Numbered from the stretch's first letter, positions 10,081 to 23,065 are shown. The stretch is 64,000 nucleotides of DNA from Gnetum montanum (GCA_015680685.1 MNCI01004801.1:115011-179010), one strand, 5' to 3'. Numbers and translations are program-made. The notes: generated by a model from the letters alone, not told the origin.

Positions 10081-12109
10081 AGTGTCAAAAGTAGCTAAAA
10101 CCTAGCATTGATGTAGTCTTTTGGCTAAGAAGGAAGGCATATGGTGGGACCCATCCAAAAATTAAAAATTTTGAATTTTGAGCTTAACTCCCACCAATCT
10201 CAATGTGGAAGAGACTTGACCCCATTTTCACTTTAGTGCACTTGGACTTATGGTGCACTAAATAGGAAACTAGGGTTTAGATATGGGCATTTAGGTTTAG
10301 ATGTAGTTTTTATTGTAAAATTTAACAAATTTTTTTATCACAATTCCATTTTTTTCAAATAGTTCATTGGAGGAGAACTCAAGTAGAGATTTCTTATTGC
10401 AAAGAACACCAATCTTCAGTGTGAAAGCATCCCATCTCCCTTGTAGCTAGCATTGAACCTTCATCTTTCTCAATTTCCAACAATTCCCTGCATTGAGCCT
10501 GACATGGTGCCAAAGCAATGTGGGGGAAAGAAATAGAATCCTAGGATTAAGAATTGGATGAGCATGCAAGGGATCTAAAAGGACTACTTTTACCTATCTT
10601 AATCCAAGCTTTGTCTACTATTTCTTTGAGGTAGGTAGTTCTACCCATTATTTACTTAGGTTTATAGCTATTTTTACTAAATTTTCTTATCATGTGTGGG
10701 GTCATTTTTCTTAGATCTACGTTGATAGATGGGGAAAAATTAAATTTTGATGAAATCCCACCTCTTATCTAGGTCATTTCTATGTAGATATATTATTGTT
10801 TTGTTGTTTTGGCCTTGGTAGATTCAATTTTTAAAATTAGGCTTGTTGTTTCCATGCTTTATCAAAGGATTTGTTAAAATTAAAGTTCAAAAAAATTCTA
10901 CCCCTTTATTTTGATGTGTTTTGCAATGGTTATGAATCATTTCAGCTATCTTGGCCATTTCTTTAAGGCTATGTTAGGTTGGGTCTTAACTGCCTTAGTT
11001 TTTACATGAAAAAACCAAGTTATGTTGTGTTTTTTTTTAAGAATTTTAAAATTTGATGTAAAGGGTTTGTATCCCTATGTTTAATCTTTGCAATAGTTAT
11101 TATCTCATTCAATTTTTCTTTGAAATGATTAAGTTATGGCTATTTTCCTAAGGTCATGAAATTAGGTTTTTTATGCCATTTTTAAAATTCTATGTAAATT
11201 CACAATTTTTTTCTATGAAAATATTAAGGATTTTGGATTTTTTTGATTATGGCTATGTAGGACTTGGCTTTAGCTTTCTAACAATGATGGAACCACTCCA
11301 TCCACTCCATTTGGCTTTGAAATGAATTTTTTAATGACATTTTTTTGTGCCATTTTCAGATTTTTGTCCAAGTTGGTGAAGCTTTTTTAGATAAATATCT
11401 TGAATTTTTGTCAGGAATGGGTGCATAGAACTCAATTCAAGCTTTCAAATTATGGTGGAATTACTTTGTTTGAAGCTCAAACAAATTGTTGGCAAATGTT
11501 TTACCAACCCTACTTGAAAAGAGGTTAATAGTGATGGCTATAGTTTTCTACTAGTTTTGTCTATGTTCCATGTAAAAATGGATATGTATCTCTAGTTGTA
11601 ATGGTCATGGCTTCAAAGATTGTGATTTCAGGATTCTTTCCATTGTGGAATCAATAAAATTGAATCTTATATGAATTTTTGATGAATTTTTTGGCTAAAC
11701 TATGTGAATAAGGTTAAATCTTGGTTGTAGCACTTTACCCTTTGGAGATGGATGTGATTGACATGTGTAGAGATTTCTTGTCAACATGTAAAACTTATGC
11801 TTTAAATTTTTTTAAAGAAACATTAAAGGCTTTTACTATTTTTAGCAAGATTTTTACTATGGCTATATGCTTTTTCCTAAGTTTAGGCATGGTTTAGACT
11901 AAGGCTTAATTTTGGTTATGAAGTTTTGGCAATGAAGTAAAATGCTATAAAAGGTTGTAATGATGCTTTTTGTGGAATTTCTTAAGAAAACTTGAATAAA
12001 GACTTTAGATCTTTTTATAAGGGCTAATTTCATCCTTGACTAGGATGTTTTTCCAAACTTGTTAGGAAATTCTAATTGGTTATAATGCTTTTGCTTTACT
12101 TCATGCAAG
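10081..12109 (+). other. AT-rich stretch before the spliced pseudogene; weak first-exon candidate
   Basis: No open gene is visible. One candidate first exon of the pseudogene downstream runs from the ATG at 10504 (MVPKQCGGKK, then a stop) to a plant-type donor TTTGAG|GTAGGTAG at about 10632. Its phase does not fit the exon at 12110, so it is only a suggestion. The rest (10640-12100) is T-rich and intron-like in composition and may be a long first intron. Confidence 0.25.
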
Positions 12110-15100
12110 GTCTACTTGAAGCCTATACTCATCATTGTGGAGTTGGTGGGCATTCTATGTTACATTGACCATTCCAAGGCCAACACCCCACTCCTTGACA
12201 TGTCTTTGGGGAAGGTATCACTATGGTTTTGGCTTGGGGAAAGGGAATTCATTACCTACATCCTATATAATTTTAGTGTGATGTTATGGTCATATTTATC
12301 CATAGATGTGGCTAGGGCCATAGTGGATACCCTACTATTCTAGGCATCTAGCCTAATTGTCAAGTTTATTACTAACAATTTGCCTCCTAAGATAGTAGGG
12401 GGAACACCAGATGCCATTAGCCCATGTTACCTTATAGAGATCTAGACCATGCTAGAGTATAGTCAATATAACATTGATAATACTCTGATGGTGGTGCATA
12501 GAGCCCACACACAATTCTAGAACCCATCCAGCACCATGTATCATCTACAAGGGTAAGCATGGTTGTTTTAGGCTAAACTACATTTCCAAATTTCATTGGT
12601 CCTATAAAAGTTTTGTAAGTACAAAGTCAATGATCAAACTTTGGTAGTGGCTCAAATTTCCTTAAATGAATTCACCAAGGATGCCCCAAATCCAAATTAT
12701 TGTGTATGAATAGCTATGGAGGGGACATTTGTGAATACACCACAAGGTTTAATCTTGTCTACAGGAAGTGCAAGGATGACGAAATGATACATAATTGGTG
12801 GGTAGGCTCCAAGAGCTCTCTAGACTAGACCCTTGATACTGAAACCTACTCAAACCACATCTAAGAAGAAGAGGAAAGGTAAACATAAGAACTATAACAT
12901 TTAATGCTTTATGATCATGAAAATTTAAGTGTTCTATCACATTAATTGGTTATTAAATATGCCTATGTTGATGCTAACTATTTGGCTTTTTCTTTGTAGG
13001 ACCTTCCACCTCTACTGATGTCACCATACCACTTTCAGGACATCATGAGGATACCCTCATCCTGAAGTTTGATGAGGTGATACCAACACAGGAGAAGCTA
13101 AAGAGATAAGAGCCTAGAAACATCCAAGAAAAAATTAAGTGTGTAGGTCTACTTGATGTATTTATGACACCTATCCCTTCCATCCCTACTATGAAGATGT
13201 TGCACATCTTTAACTCCTTCAATGAGGAGGCTAATTGTTTTAGCACCATAATTCAAGGGATGAAGATTAACATGGACATTAATGAGGGCCTATTTTACAA
13301 CTTTTTTGGTATCCTCATTGAAGAGGCAAAGGTTTTCATCAGAATATTGAAGGAATCTAGCCATCATGAGAATGTCTTGGAGTGGCTTGGTGCCAACATG
13401 GGCCACTCCAAAATTTCCATGGACATCTTCACAAATCTTGATGTAAAGGAATCATATCCTTTGTTTAGGTATCATGCATTGACCAACCTAGTATTCCAAA
13501 AGAAGATGATAGGCATCATGAAAGGGTGGACCTTTAAGATGATTGGTTGCTTTGGCTATTAGGTTTCAAGATGAGATCCATAGATTCCATTCTAACACCT
13601 CTATAACAATCCACATGCATTTTGCATTCTTTGCAAGTTATTTGAAGAGGTTTGTGGAATTTCTAATGATGTGGAGGAATGGGAAATGGATTGTCCAAGA
13701 TAAAAGACAACTTTCTAGATCTTGGATAAAGCACATTTATCCAATGGTATAGGCCAAGAACCCACCAGAGGGAATGGATGATTCATAATTCATTACCACC
13801 AATTATCTTGATGATAGGTGGTGTGAGTTTCCTAATAGCATGGATGATGAGGAGCCTCTCATGTTTTCAACAAGCATCCTATAGGCCAAATGATGATGTA
13901 GGGAGGCTAAAGGGATAACCATGAAGAAATTCAAAAGGCCCATGAAGGAAGCCCTACCAACATCAGACTAACCTATCCCAAAGAAGCTTAAGTTTAAGCT
14001 TAATCCATCATAGTAGGTAGTCAAAAGTATGCTTTATTTAAGTTTGGCTATTTTAAAGTTTATGAATATGTTCTAATTTCATGTATTAACCAGTTTTCTA
14101 TGTTCTATTATTGTAGAAAAACTTTAGGTTCTAGCAGTCCAAGCTGCCATAGATGAAGAACAAAAGTGTGTGGAGGAGGTACTCCTATAGCATAAGACTA
14201 AAGGATTTTCCAATGTAGATATAGATGATCTAGATGCCTTGTTCAATGAGGTGGTGCTAGGTACATTCCCTATCATCATCCTAGAGGAGGAAGAGGAGGA
14301 GCCAAGTATGTCCATGCTTTATTGCTTTTGTTATATCCTATAATTTTAGGCTTGGTTTTTGTCCTAACCATTTGATGATTATTATGCTTATATTAGTTCC
14401 TAAGCCACTAGTTCAAGCTTATTTTCCTAAGTTTCATGAAAAACCATGGGTAGAGGCCCTAGACAAGGTGGAGTTCATGTGCGAGATGGCTAAGGACACC
14501 ATCAATTGGTTGCAAAATGTTGTACTTGAGATAGGTAAGGACTTCATTTTCAATGCTTTAGTTGTTTGGCTATGTTATAGGCTATGTTTGTGTTATGGAT
14601 ACCTTAGGTTGTATATTATGTCTATTGTTATATTTTTATGTTTGTGTAGTATCTTCTATGAAGTGGGACCCTAACCGAGACATGGAGATTGATCCCTTTC
14701 CTAAGCTTTCCTTTGATGTCTCTAGTGTACCCTTGAAGTAGTACTAGACTGCTATTGATCTAGCAATGTCATGTGCAAAAATTTTATGGAAGCTAGAGAG
14801 GTCTAATGAATCCCTATGGTAGGAAGTTGTGGCCTTAAGGAAGAAGACTCAATGGCAAGAGAAGATGATTAGAGATCTTCACGATTGTAAGGCCTTTGTG
14901 GAAGCTCAAGTGACTAACTTAGGAAAATTATACATCAAGGAGATCATGTGGACCTGCTACTAGCATACCATTTAGGACAAAGTAGTGGTTTTATGGGTAG
15001 AACAATAGATGCAGACGAACCTAATTTCCTAGAAGGTCAAGGATTGAAAAGATCACTATGCTTGGGTCCTAGAGTGGGGTAAGAAATAAAAAGGTCACAA

Positions 15101-15628
15101 GTGATAGTACAAGGCAAATTGTGGGCCCTACCTCAAGTGGCTTAAGGAGGATTCAATTGAATGACATAAGAGAGAGTTGTTCATCTAGGGAATCTAGTGG
15201 AGAGTGCTTATCAACTTTTTGAGAATACTCTCATGGTGGAGCAATCTGCTAATCAGATTACCACTATTGTAAGTGAGACTTTTATGGCTTCTATTACCTA
15301 GGAGCCACCTACTTGGACTATGGTAGACATGACTGGCATACTTTCCAACATTGATCTTTGGGATGTTGATTGGATCAACATGATAGAGGACTAGATCCTC
15401 CATCATTTGGAGGAAGGCCTTTTACATCTATCCTCACAAGTCATGGATCCAGAATCCCCATAGGTTTAATGCATTTTATGTTTTAGTTTTTTTCTTAAGT
15501 TATGATTTTGACTATGGATTACTAACTAGCTATGTGTTGTTGTATTGCAGGTATCAAGAGACACTAGTGGCCCTAGCAGTGAGGATGCAGATGATCTACC
15601 ACTTCCTCCTCCAAACGCCTCTCAATAG
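12110..15628 (+). pseudogene. Six-exon accessory pseudogene, convergent with gag-protease
   Basis: Exons inferred from plant splice sites and frame: 12110-12878, 13000-14016, 14117-14305, 14397-14534, 14650-15463 and 15551-15628 (stop TAG). The acceptors TTTCTTTGTAG, TTATTGTAG, TTATATTAG, TTTGTGTAG and GTATTGCAG are typical. Four of five junctions keep phase; exon 2 (near 13.55 kb) and exon 5 (near 15.18 kb) each carry a frameshift. About 20 or more in-frame stops interrupt an otherwise continuous frame of roughly 1000 codons. Visible traits are two basic nuclear-signal-like clusters (SKKKRK at the end of exon 1, PKKLKFKL at the end of exon 2), an acidic end of exon 3 (LEEEEEEP), coiled-coil-like helices in exon 5 and a Pro-rich C-terminus (LPLPPPNASQ). 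I recognise no family. It lies tail-to-tail with the minus-strand gag-protease at 16.3-29.9 kb. This is the layout of antisense accessory genes in Tat-lineage elements such as Grande and Retand. Confidence 0.6.
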
Positions 15629-15919
15629 CCTCCATTAGCCTACTCTAGCATGTTGCCTATATATTTTTGTTTTCATGTTGATGGCTATCATTAGCCAAGA
15701 CTATGTTATAGATTATTATTATTATTATTTGAAATTTTTCGCACAGTGTGGCCATGGCTATGTATGTTATGAACATTTTAGATTTTTATTTTTGGATATA
15801 TATATTATTCTAGTAAATGTTATAAATGGATATGTTGATGATTTTGCATATAAAATTAAATGGCTAATTGATGCAATAATAGGCTAGAAAAAAAATATAA
15901 TGAAAGAGATGTTTGCTAC

Positions 15920-16100
15920 TTTTAGGCCATGGTGGGCCATGTTGCATTGTAGTTGCATTGCTAGTTTAGGGCCATGGCGAGTAGTTTAAGGCCATGGTGG
16001 GTGATGTTGCTAATTTAAAGTCTTAGCAAACTATGATTTTGCTAGTTTAAGGCCATATTAGGCGTATGATGCTAGTTTAAGGCCATAGCAGGCCATGATG
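15920..16100 (+). repeat. ~30-bp minisatellite, second array
   Basis: TTTA(A)GGCCAT recurs at about 15921, 15965, 15984, 16045 and 16075, with a decayed copy near 16014. Spacing is near 30-31 bp except between the first copies. The unit is the same as in the 29-bp array at 6.83 kb. It sits in the gap between the two converging coding units. Confidence 0.7.
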
Positions 16101-16555
16101 AAAAAGAAACTAATATTTATAAGGCTTTTTGATGTTTATAACATGAGAAAAAGTAAAGAAAGGTTGTAATAAATAAGTAAAAATGAAAATAAAAGAAGAA
16201 AATTAGGCTACATGCATAAAGAGTAAAATAAAGTGCATAAAAAGGTATAACAAAATAATAAAGAAAGGTTAGGCTACATGTCTATTGATGCATATGGTTA
16301 TAAGGGCATGGGATGGAAAGGTTATGGTGCACTTCACATGTGTAGACTCTTAATAATCTTTCAAAGATTAGGGAATAAGTAAGGTCTACTCTGCATAATC
16401 TTATATGCACCATTAGCTTTACTAATGATGTTGAAAGGGAGTTCATCTCATAATTCATCCTATTTCCTATCATTGTCATTGTTAGCTTTTTATTCTTCCT
16501 TTGATTAATGGGTTTCATGGCTAGGAGCTTCTCCTTGAAGCTCCACTTCAAAGCC

Positions 16556-17182
16556 CTACTCTATGTTCACCTTGTTGATAGCTAGGGGAACCATGCTATC
16601 ACCATGAATGATGATTTTACCTCCCTCATAAGGAAGGTGCATTTCTTGATGGATGGATGAGGATGCTTGTAATTGAGCCAACCATGACATTCCTAAGATA
16701 AGGTTATAACTTAGTATCTCCTCCATCATCATGAAATTGGTGGTTGTGGAAAATTGCTTTCCTGCTACAAAATCCAAGGAGATTAATCCCTTGACTGCAA
16801 CCTTAGATTCGTTAAAATACTTGAGGGTAGCTATTAATGTAGGTTGTATATGCTCAAATAGGATGAATATCCTAATGATGATGCATGGGATGATGTTAGT
16901 TATGGCTCCATCATCAACATGCACCTAATGACCCTTAAACTACCCTATGCATATGGTTATAAATAAAGGAGCCCTAGCTACATTGCCATCTTTGAGATTA
17001 ACCTTGATTTTTCTCCTATGAAATACTAAGGATGTTAACTTCACATCCCTTGATGAGGGAGAAAGCATCACTACATGAATGGCTTCCTCATTAGCCAGGA
17101 TGTCCTTAGTAATAGGGATGGAAGTCAACATTTTGAGTAATGCCTCACAATTTGTAGCAACATTCATGATTAATTCATACAA
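16556..17182 (-). pseudogene. Retropepsin-like protease, family H right copy
   Basis: The open stretches 16940-17182 and 16556-16924 together give a protease homologous, motif by motif, to the one at 2.1-2.6 kb. They show VHVDDGAITNI at the active site (again D-D-G), then YNLILGMSWLAQLQ and LPYEGGKIIIHGD. The start lies 150 bp inside the right end of the split host element, and gag continues on the far side of the Athila insertion. A decayed tail follows to 16282, with lysine-rich segments but no recognisable domain. Confidence 0.75.
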
Positions 17183-17328
17183 GCTTAGATTTGTATTTTT
17201 TTGCTTGAGTAATTACTTGACTTGGTCTATCACATTGAGGAAGTTTTTATTGTAGCCATAGGCTTGTCGCCTTGATTGTGCTTTACTTCCTTTATGCACT
17301 ACAAAATGCAAACTTCAACTTTAGATTG

Positions 17329-17333
17329 TGGTT
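17329..17333. repeat. Target-site duplication TGGTT, left
   Basis: TGGTT directly precedes the left LTR and is repeated at 27227-27231 directly after the right LTR. Five base pairs is the usual size for Ty3-type integrases. Confidence 0.9.
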
Positions 17334-18180
17334 TAATGAGTTACCAAATAAGTGACTCGATATCGGATCCCCTATATCAAACCCCTAATATCCAATATGC
17401 GATATTGGATGGACCAAGAAATATTAGACACGTGATATCAGGGCCTATCTCGTTGTCTATAAATAAGAGACTAGGATGCTTGGTTTTGCATAGTATTTTT
17501 TTAGTTCTTTAGTCGAACTCTTGGAGTTAGAATTATTTTTGAGTGCCTACAATAGGAGTCATAGAGTGAATGGATCTTTATTCGAGCATTGTGTACTTGA
17601 GCACACCTTGTGTTCGAAAATAAAGATGAACTTTGTGATAAATCTTACAACATTCAGAATAGCTTAATTATTGCATTTAATGTTATTTACTATTATTTGA
17701 TTCTATCATTAGTTAATCAATGTTATTTCTATAGAAATATTAATTATCAATGAAATTAGTACACTCAGCATGACCACTTCAAGCATACATGAAACACTTG
17801 GTAACCTAGTAATGACTAGTGTTTGGTAATCCCAATAGTGTTACACTAGTTTAGGATGTGTTCAGAGAGTGGGAATGGATGTTGTTGTTAGGATTTGATT
17901 AGCATTATAGTTTCAAAAAACCCATTAGTTAACTAAATATTTTCATTTCACACACTTAGGAGACCAAGATAGAAAATATAAAAAACATAAAAAATCATAT
18001 ACCTTGAGTTTACTTAACCATACAATTGTGCCTTATAGCTAAGCTTGCGAAGACAATGACTGCATAACTCATCCTTGTTCTGTATGGGTGCATAAGCAAT
18101 TAATCCTTGGAGTTCCACTAGATCATGCATGAATGCTTGTATTTGTATGGTTTGGCATAGGGGTACCTTGCCACTCATCA
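17334..18180 (+). repeat. 5' LTR of the Athila-type element
   Basis: It starts TAATGAGTTACC (TGATGAGTCATC in the other LTR) and ends CACTCATCA. The U3 has a run of GATATC/GATATT words, then TGTCTATAAATAAGAGAC with the TATA box at about 17458-17466. LTR-to-LTR differences are numerous and mainly C/T or A/G, indicating an old insertion. Confidence 0.92.
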
Positions 18181-18200
18181 TTAGCACCATTTCTGAGGAT
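18181..18200 (+). other. Primer-binding site, decayed tRNA-Asp type
   Basis: TTAGCACCATTTCTGAGGAT directly follows the LTR. It lines up with the Athila tRNA-Asp site (TGGCGCCGTTGCCGGGGA) with several transitions. The better-kept version is at 42310-42329 on the minus strand. Confidence 0.65.
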
Positions 18201-18316
18201 TTTGTTGTTTGTGTGCTGATTAGAACTTAGGAAATCCTTCCATCATTGGAATGAAGCCTTAAGGTTCACTATCCTACAATTACTAGAAAAGAGTATCACA
18301 CATTGAGTAATCAATC

Positions 18317-20240
18317 ATGTCTCCTTCTTCTTATGAGAGTGCTTCACTAACTAGGTTCGATACCATGAACAAATGGAGATGGGGTGCAAAAGATGATCTA
18401 CCAGTGCCCCAACAATTTTGCATGTTATACGCTCATCTTGATGAGTATGTACCAGACTTTACCTTTATCCTCGACTAGGATGAACAACTACGATGGTGTG
18501 ATTTAGAAGGTAACATAGTGTTACCTCCTGATCACTCAATCCTGGGCATGCTTCTTCATGGTCTCATACGAATTGGTATGTAGTACTTACAATCAGAGTA
18601 CATTGTGCATGAATAAGATTCAAGAGATTATCGATCCATGGGAGCACAATGCCAAAGGGATCTACAATAGGAGAGACATTACGAATCCATGAAGGGGAAG
18701 TGATCACATGATTTCCTGTATGTCCTAAGTAAGAACGACAGTGGTGAACCTATCTTAGGAGGTTTTCCACAAAATGATGTTCCTCTCTTTGACTTCATTC
18801 AAGGAGTTGGGTATCAGAATCTTCACTCAACTATTCATAACCTAGGTTCTAGTACCAATGGACGTAAAGGATCTAGAAAAGGAACACAAATGCATGATGA
18901 TGATGGACATTACGATCATCACCGTGATCGAGGCCACAACCACCGAAGAGAAGATGGTAGACACCAACATGATGCAAGTCCTCCTTCCACTTCACCTTCA
19001 TCATCTTCTTCATCCTTTTCTTTGGGATTTCAATGCAATTGAAGAGGGTGAGACCATGAGGAAAATGGTAGGTGAAATATAAAATCATTGACAAAATAGT
19101 AGAGAAAGGGAGAAAGGGCATTCCAGAGAGACACATCATGAAAGGAGGGAGAGTATGGAACAACATAGCCATCATCATAGATGCCATAGGTAGCATGATC
19201 ATGATGAACCCCTACTTGCCACTCGAAGTATGTTAAATATAGTAGAGGTTGTTTAAATCCCAACATGAATAACATCCCATGATTTAAAGGGTGATACAAT
19301 GCTAATCCTCAAAATCATTTACAAGAATTCCATGATGCATGTGCCTTGCAGAATATAGAAAATAAGTGACAAAAGCTAAAGTTATTTCCACGGACATTGA
19401 TCAAGGAAGTAGAAAGCTGGTACCAGTCCTTAGAACTAGAATCCATTCATTGGAGCTATTCAACCATAAGTATCAAATGTACTCCCGAGTGTCCAAAATG
19501 CATAAGCAAATCCAAGGATGGAAACAAGGAGGACACAAACCCTTGGATGTTACCATTGGCCAATATTATTTATTATTAGATCATTGTTCGGGCCATGGTT
19601 ATTCACAAAAGGAACAACTAAGCCATCTCGTAAATGGGTTTAGGTACGAAACATGAAGAACACTTGGGACTTATGCCCAAGGAAGGCTATCTAAGCTTAG
19701 AGTCCATTAAATACAAAGATTGTTGAAGTGATTTTCCAAGGAGGAAAATGAGTTGAGGAAAAGAGAAAGTGTAGAGGAGTATGACAAAGATCCTTCCCTC
19801 CAAAAGAAGGAAGTTAGATTTTGCGAAGATGAAGAAGATTCATCACTTGAAGAGATGGTGAATAGAAAGAATTTTCCCATTTCAAAATTTGCATTAGAAG
19901 TATCAACAAAGGTGGATCAAATGTGGAACTCCATAGATGACAAATTTCAAACTATCCTAAAAATATTAGAGTCTAGAGAACAAAGTAGTGATCGAGAGAG
20001 AAGGAAAAAGAAAGAAGCTAAGTATGCACGTAATAAGGGTAAGGGCAAGGTTTCTGACATTGAAGAGGTTGTGGATTTAGACACAGAAATGATGGCGGAT
20101 GTAAGATTTGCCAATATGACCATCCTAAGGGATGTTACCCAGTAGTGTCACATTTGCAAGAGTTTGGGGTGTATGCACTAAACTCACAATTGAATAGATG
20201 ATAAACACCTAGAAGGTTACCTTATCCTCAAGGTAACCGA
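18317..20240 (+). pseudogene. Gag of the Athila-type element
   Basis: The frame begins at the ATG at 18317 (MSPSSYESASLTRF) and includes an Asp/His-rich stretch near 18.88-18.97 kb. A Retrotrans_gag-like segment follows (FHDAC ... KLKLFPRTL, ESWYQSL, near 19.34-19.42 kb). Next is a charged coiled-coil-like region at 19753-20145 (EDEEDSSLEEMVNRK; RERRKKKEAKYARNKGKG) and a broken CCHC-type zinc knuckle (CHICKSLGCMH) at about 20.14 kb. Gag would form the particle and bind RNA. Stops and frameshifts interrupt it throughout. Confidence 0.75.
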
Positions 20241-20869
20241 AGGTAGTTCCACCAACCTATGACATATTATCCAAGTGAAGCTCCACCACAACCAAATGAA
20301 TAGTATCAATAGTGGCAACACACACAATCATGGGGAATGTGACTACCACATCAATAGTACCCTTACCATTAACCCGACCCATATGGGTGTTACGTTTACC
20401 AGCCAATCTCTCCATGTAACTCAATTAATCACATTGCTCTTCAAACTCAATACTAAACCCTTGAGTACTATAGAACTTCTTCTTCTTCTGGGGTGATGCT
20501 CCATATATGTACTATCCTTCTCATCTGTCTAAATTTTTTCCACCCTCAGCTTCATTACCACCTACTCCAACTATGTAGGGAGAGATTCTTGCCTAGCTAC
20601 AGTAACATAACACTACAAGGGTTGTCAATCTTCAACCTACTATTAGCTCAGGCAACTGATCAAAGAAGAGATCTTTCTTTAGAACCAATAGTCCAACCAA
20701 GTTCTTACAACCACAAGCAACTAATTATCCAATTGCCTCATCATCATTTGAATCTTTGAAGCTTCCTTCAAACCAAAAATCACACTCAATGCACACTATC
20801 ATGTTATCTCATGCCATTACTAATTAGATTAAAGCTAGTCATCTGCCTAGAAAACTCTATGATCCTAGA

Positions 20870-21300
20870 ATTCCTCTTTTTTATTTGCAAATAACTAGAA
20901 AGGAGCCTTGTAAAGCCCTTTTGGATTTAGGTTCTAGTGTTAATTTGATCTCTCAAGAAATGTATAAAGCTTGGAACCTACCTCTGCTAAAGAAGAGTAA
21001 CATTCATTTAGAGTTGGCCAACTAGTCCATCACTATTCCATTAGGACTAGTGAAGGACATTTTCATCACTATTTGTGGGTGGTCGTATCTAGCCGATTTC
21101 CTAGTGATCTAAGTTAACCACTACAAGGGGGAATTCCCAATAATAATGGGAAGATCATGGCTAAGTATGATTGATGTACACCTAGGAATATGTGATCTTT
21201 CCCTAGAGATATCAAAAGAAAATGTGTTTGGAAAGATTAAGCAGAAGAAAGTTCCATGCATCGCATACAGTGACACAGGGTGCAACTATGTGTAGAATTC
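20870..21300 (+). pseudogene. Aspartic protease of the Athila-type element
   Basis: The segment encodes CKALLDLGSSVNLISQEMY, the Athila form of the retropepsin active site with D-L-G, then IPLGLVKDIFI and FPIIMGRSWLSMIDV, the flap/core region. Two internal stops are visible. It precedes the RT by the usual spacing. Confidence 0.85.
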
Positions 21301-21589
21301 CTAGTTTGTACAAGGCTTAACATTGTCTGAATGCAACCAATGTGCACAAATAGCTAACATACAAAGATTTCTATATGTAGCAACCACAAGATAGGAAGGC
21401 ACCTAGTGGTTGACAGCTAATCTAGAGAGCAATTTAACTTTATGCATGGAACCAACTAAGAGCTTGACTTGTGCCTATATCGATAGCATAGATGCATTAG
21501 AGTAAGTCCATCACCACCTTCCAAGTACTAACACCAAAGATATCAACTGGGGGAAGTTGAAAATCCTTAACAAGTTTAAGTAAGAGCCT

Positions 21590-22555
21590 CTTGAATTAAA
21601 ACCACTGCCCACTGGTATGGAGTATACATTTCTCAAGAATGGAAAATCGGTAATCATTCATGCTAAGCTTGCTCCTCAACAAAAATAAATATTGTTGAAG
21701 ATGATAAAAAAATGGTCAAAAGCCTTTACTTGGTCATATCTCAAATTAACCAGAATAGATTCTAGGATATGCCAACATAGAATTTACACTAACCCTTCTA
21801 TGAAGCATCGATGACAACCACAAAGACAATTGAATCCAAAGCTTAAGGAAGTAGTTAAGGAAGAAATTGAATAACTTCTAAAGGTTGAGTTCATCTACCC
21901 CATTGCTGGTAGTGAATGGATTAGTCCATTAGTCATTGTGCCTAAAAAAGGTGGTAAATGGAGGATGTGTATAGACTTTAGGCTATTAAACATGGCAATA
22001 TTTAAATACCATTTCCCATTTCCATTCATTGACCAAGTCTTAGATACCATTGCAGGGCATTGTTATTATAGTTTTCTGGATGGTTACAGTGGGTACAATA
22101 AAATCTAAGTAGTGCCAAAAGACCAAGCAAAAACTACATTCACAAGTCCTTGGGGAACATTTGCATATAGGTAGATGTCGTTTGGCTTGTGCAATGCTCT
22201 AGCAACATTTCAATGTTTGGTTCTTAGTATATTTCAGCAGAAAATAGGAAATGGTGTGGAGGTTTATTTGGATGATTTCTCCACCTATGGAGTGGACTTT
22301 GAACAAGCATTGGACTGATTAGAACAAGTGTTGGAATGATGTGTTGAAACCAACCTAAGGCTCAATTGGTAGAAAAGCCACTTAATGGTTCAAGAGGGCA
22401 TTGTATTAGGGCATAAAGTTTCACAAACAATGATAGAGGTAGATCTTGACAAAATTAAAGTCATCTAAGGAATCACTCATCAACCTAAAACTATAAAAGA
22501 TGTTTGATCATTCCTTGGACATACTAGCTATTATAGACATTTCATTGAGAACTCT
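21590..22555 (+). pseudogene. Reverse transcriptase of the Athila-type element
   Basis: Ty3-type RT motifs appear in order: FIYPIAGSEWISPLVIVPKK, GGKWRMCIDFRLLN, FPFPFIDQVLDTIAG, FLDGYSGYNKI, FTSPWGTFAYR and MSFGLCNALATFQ. The catalytic box VEVYLDDFSTYG is at about 22258-22292, with YLDD intact. VLGHKVS and SFLGHTSYYRHFI close the domain. About ten in-frame stops break the frame. Most of those where the family residue is known fall at Gln or Arg codons (CAA/CAG/CGA to TAA/TAG/TGA). Confidence 0.92.
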
Positions 22556-23065
22556 TTGAAGATTGCAAAAGTGTTAGTAGAATTAACAAAAAAGGAAATA
22601 CCCTTTGAATGGACTAAGGAATGTGAGTTAGCTTTCCAAACCTTGAAGCATAAGCTCATAGAAACACCCATTCTACAAGTTCATGACTGGTCTAGACCAT
22701 TCCATATAATGACTAACACATCCAATTTTGCTTTAAGAGCTATACTTACATATTTATATGACCAAAAAAATCCCTATTACATTCACTGTGCAAGTTGAAG
22801 TATTTATGGTGCACAACTCAACTATACCATAACAGAAAAAGAGTTAATAGTTGTGGTGTTTGCACTAGAGAAATTTAGGTACTATGTATTAGGCTATAAG
22901 GTATTTGTACACACAGATCATAGTGAGGTGAGGTTCCTTATGAGTAAACTAATGGTGAGCCCTCGCATTATACAATGGCTTATGATCTTGCAAAAGTTTG
23001 ATCTCATGATGATAGATCATAAAGACATCGAGAATGTTGTTGCTGATCATTTATCTAGGTTGTGA
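22556..23065 (+). pseudogene. RNase H of the Athila-type element
   Basis: The open frames 22556-22798 and 22853-23065 form the Ty3-type RNase H that removes the RNA template. They show FEWTKECELAFQTLKHKL (connection), FHIMTNTSNFALRAIL, TEKELIVVVFALEKFRYYVL, VFVHTDHS and a C-terminal ENVVADHLSRL. The first catalytic Asp (usually in TDAS) reads Asn (TNTS), so the site would be dead even without the stop between the two frames. Confidence 0.9.

Noticed and set aside
6826-16100. Minisatellites considered as CRISPR arrays
   Set aside because: Units are contiguous and diverge throughout; there are no unique spacers, and the genome is plant nuclear.
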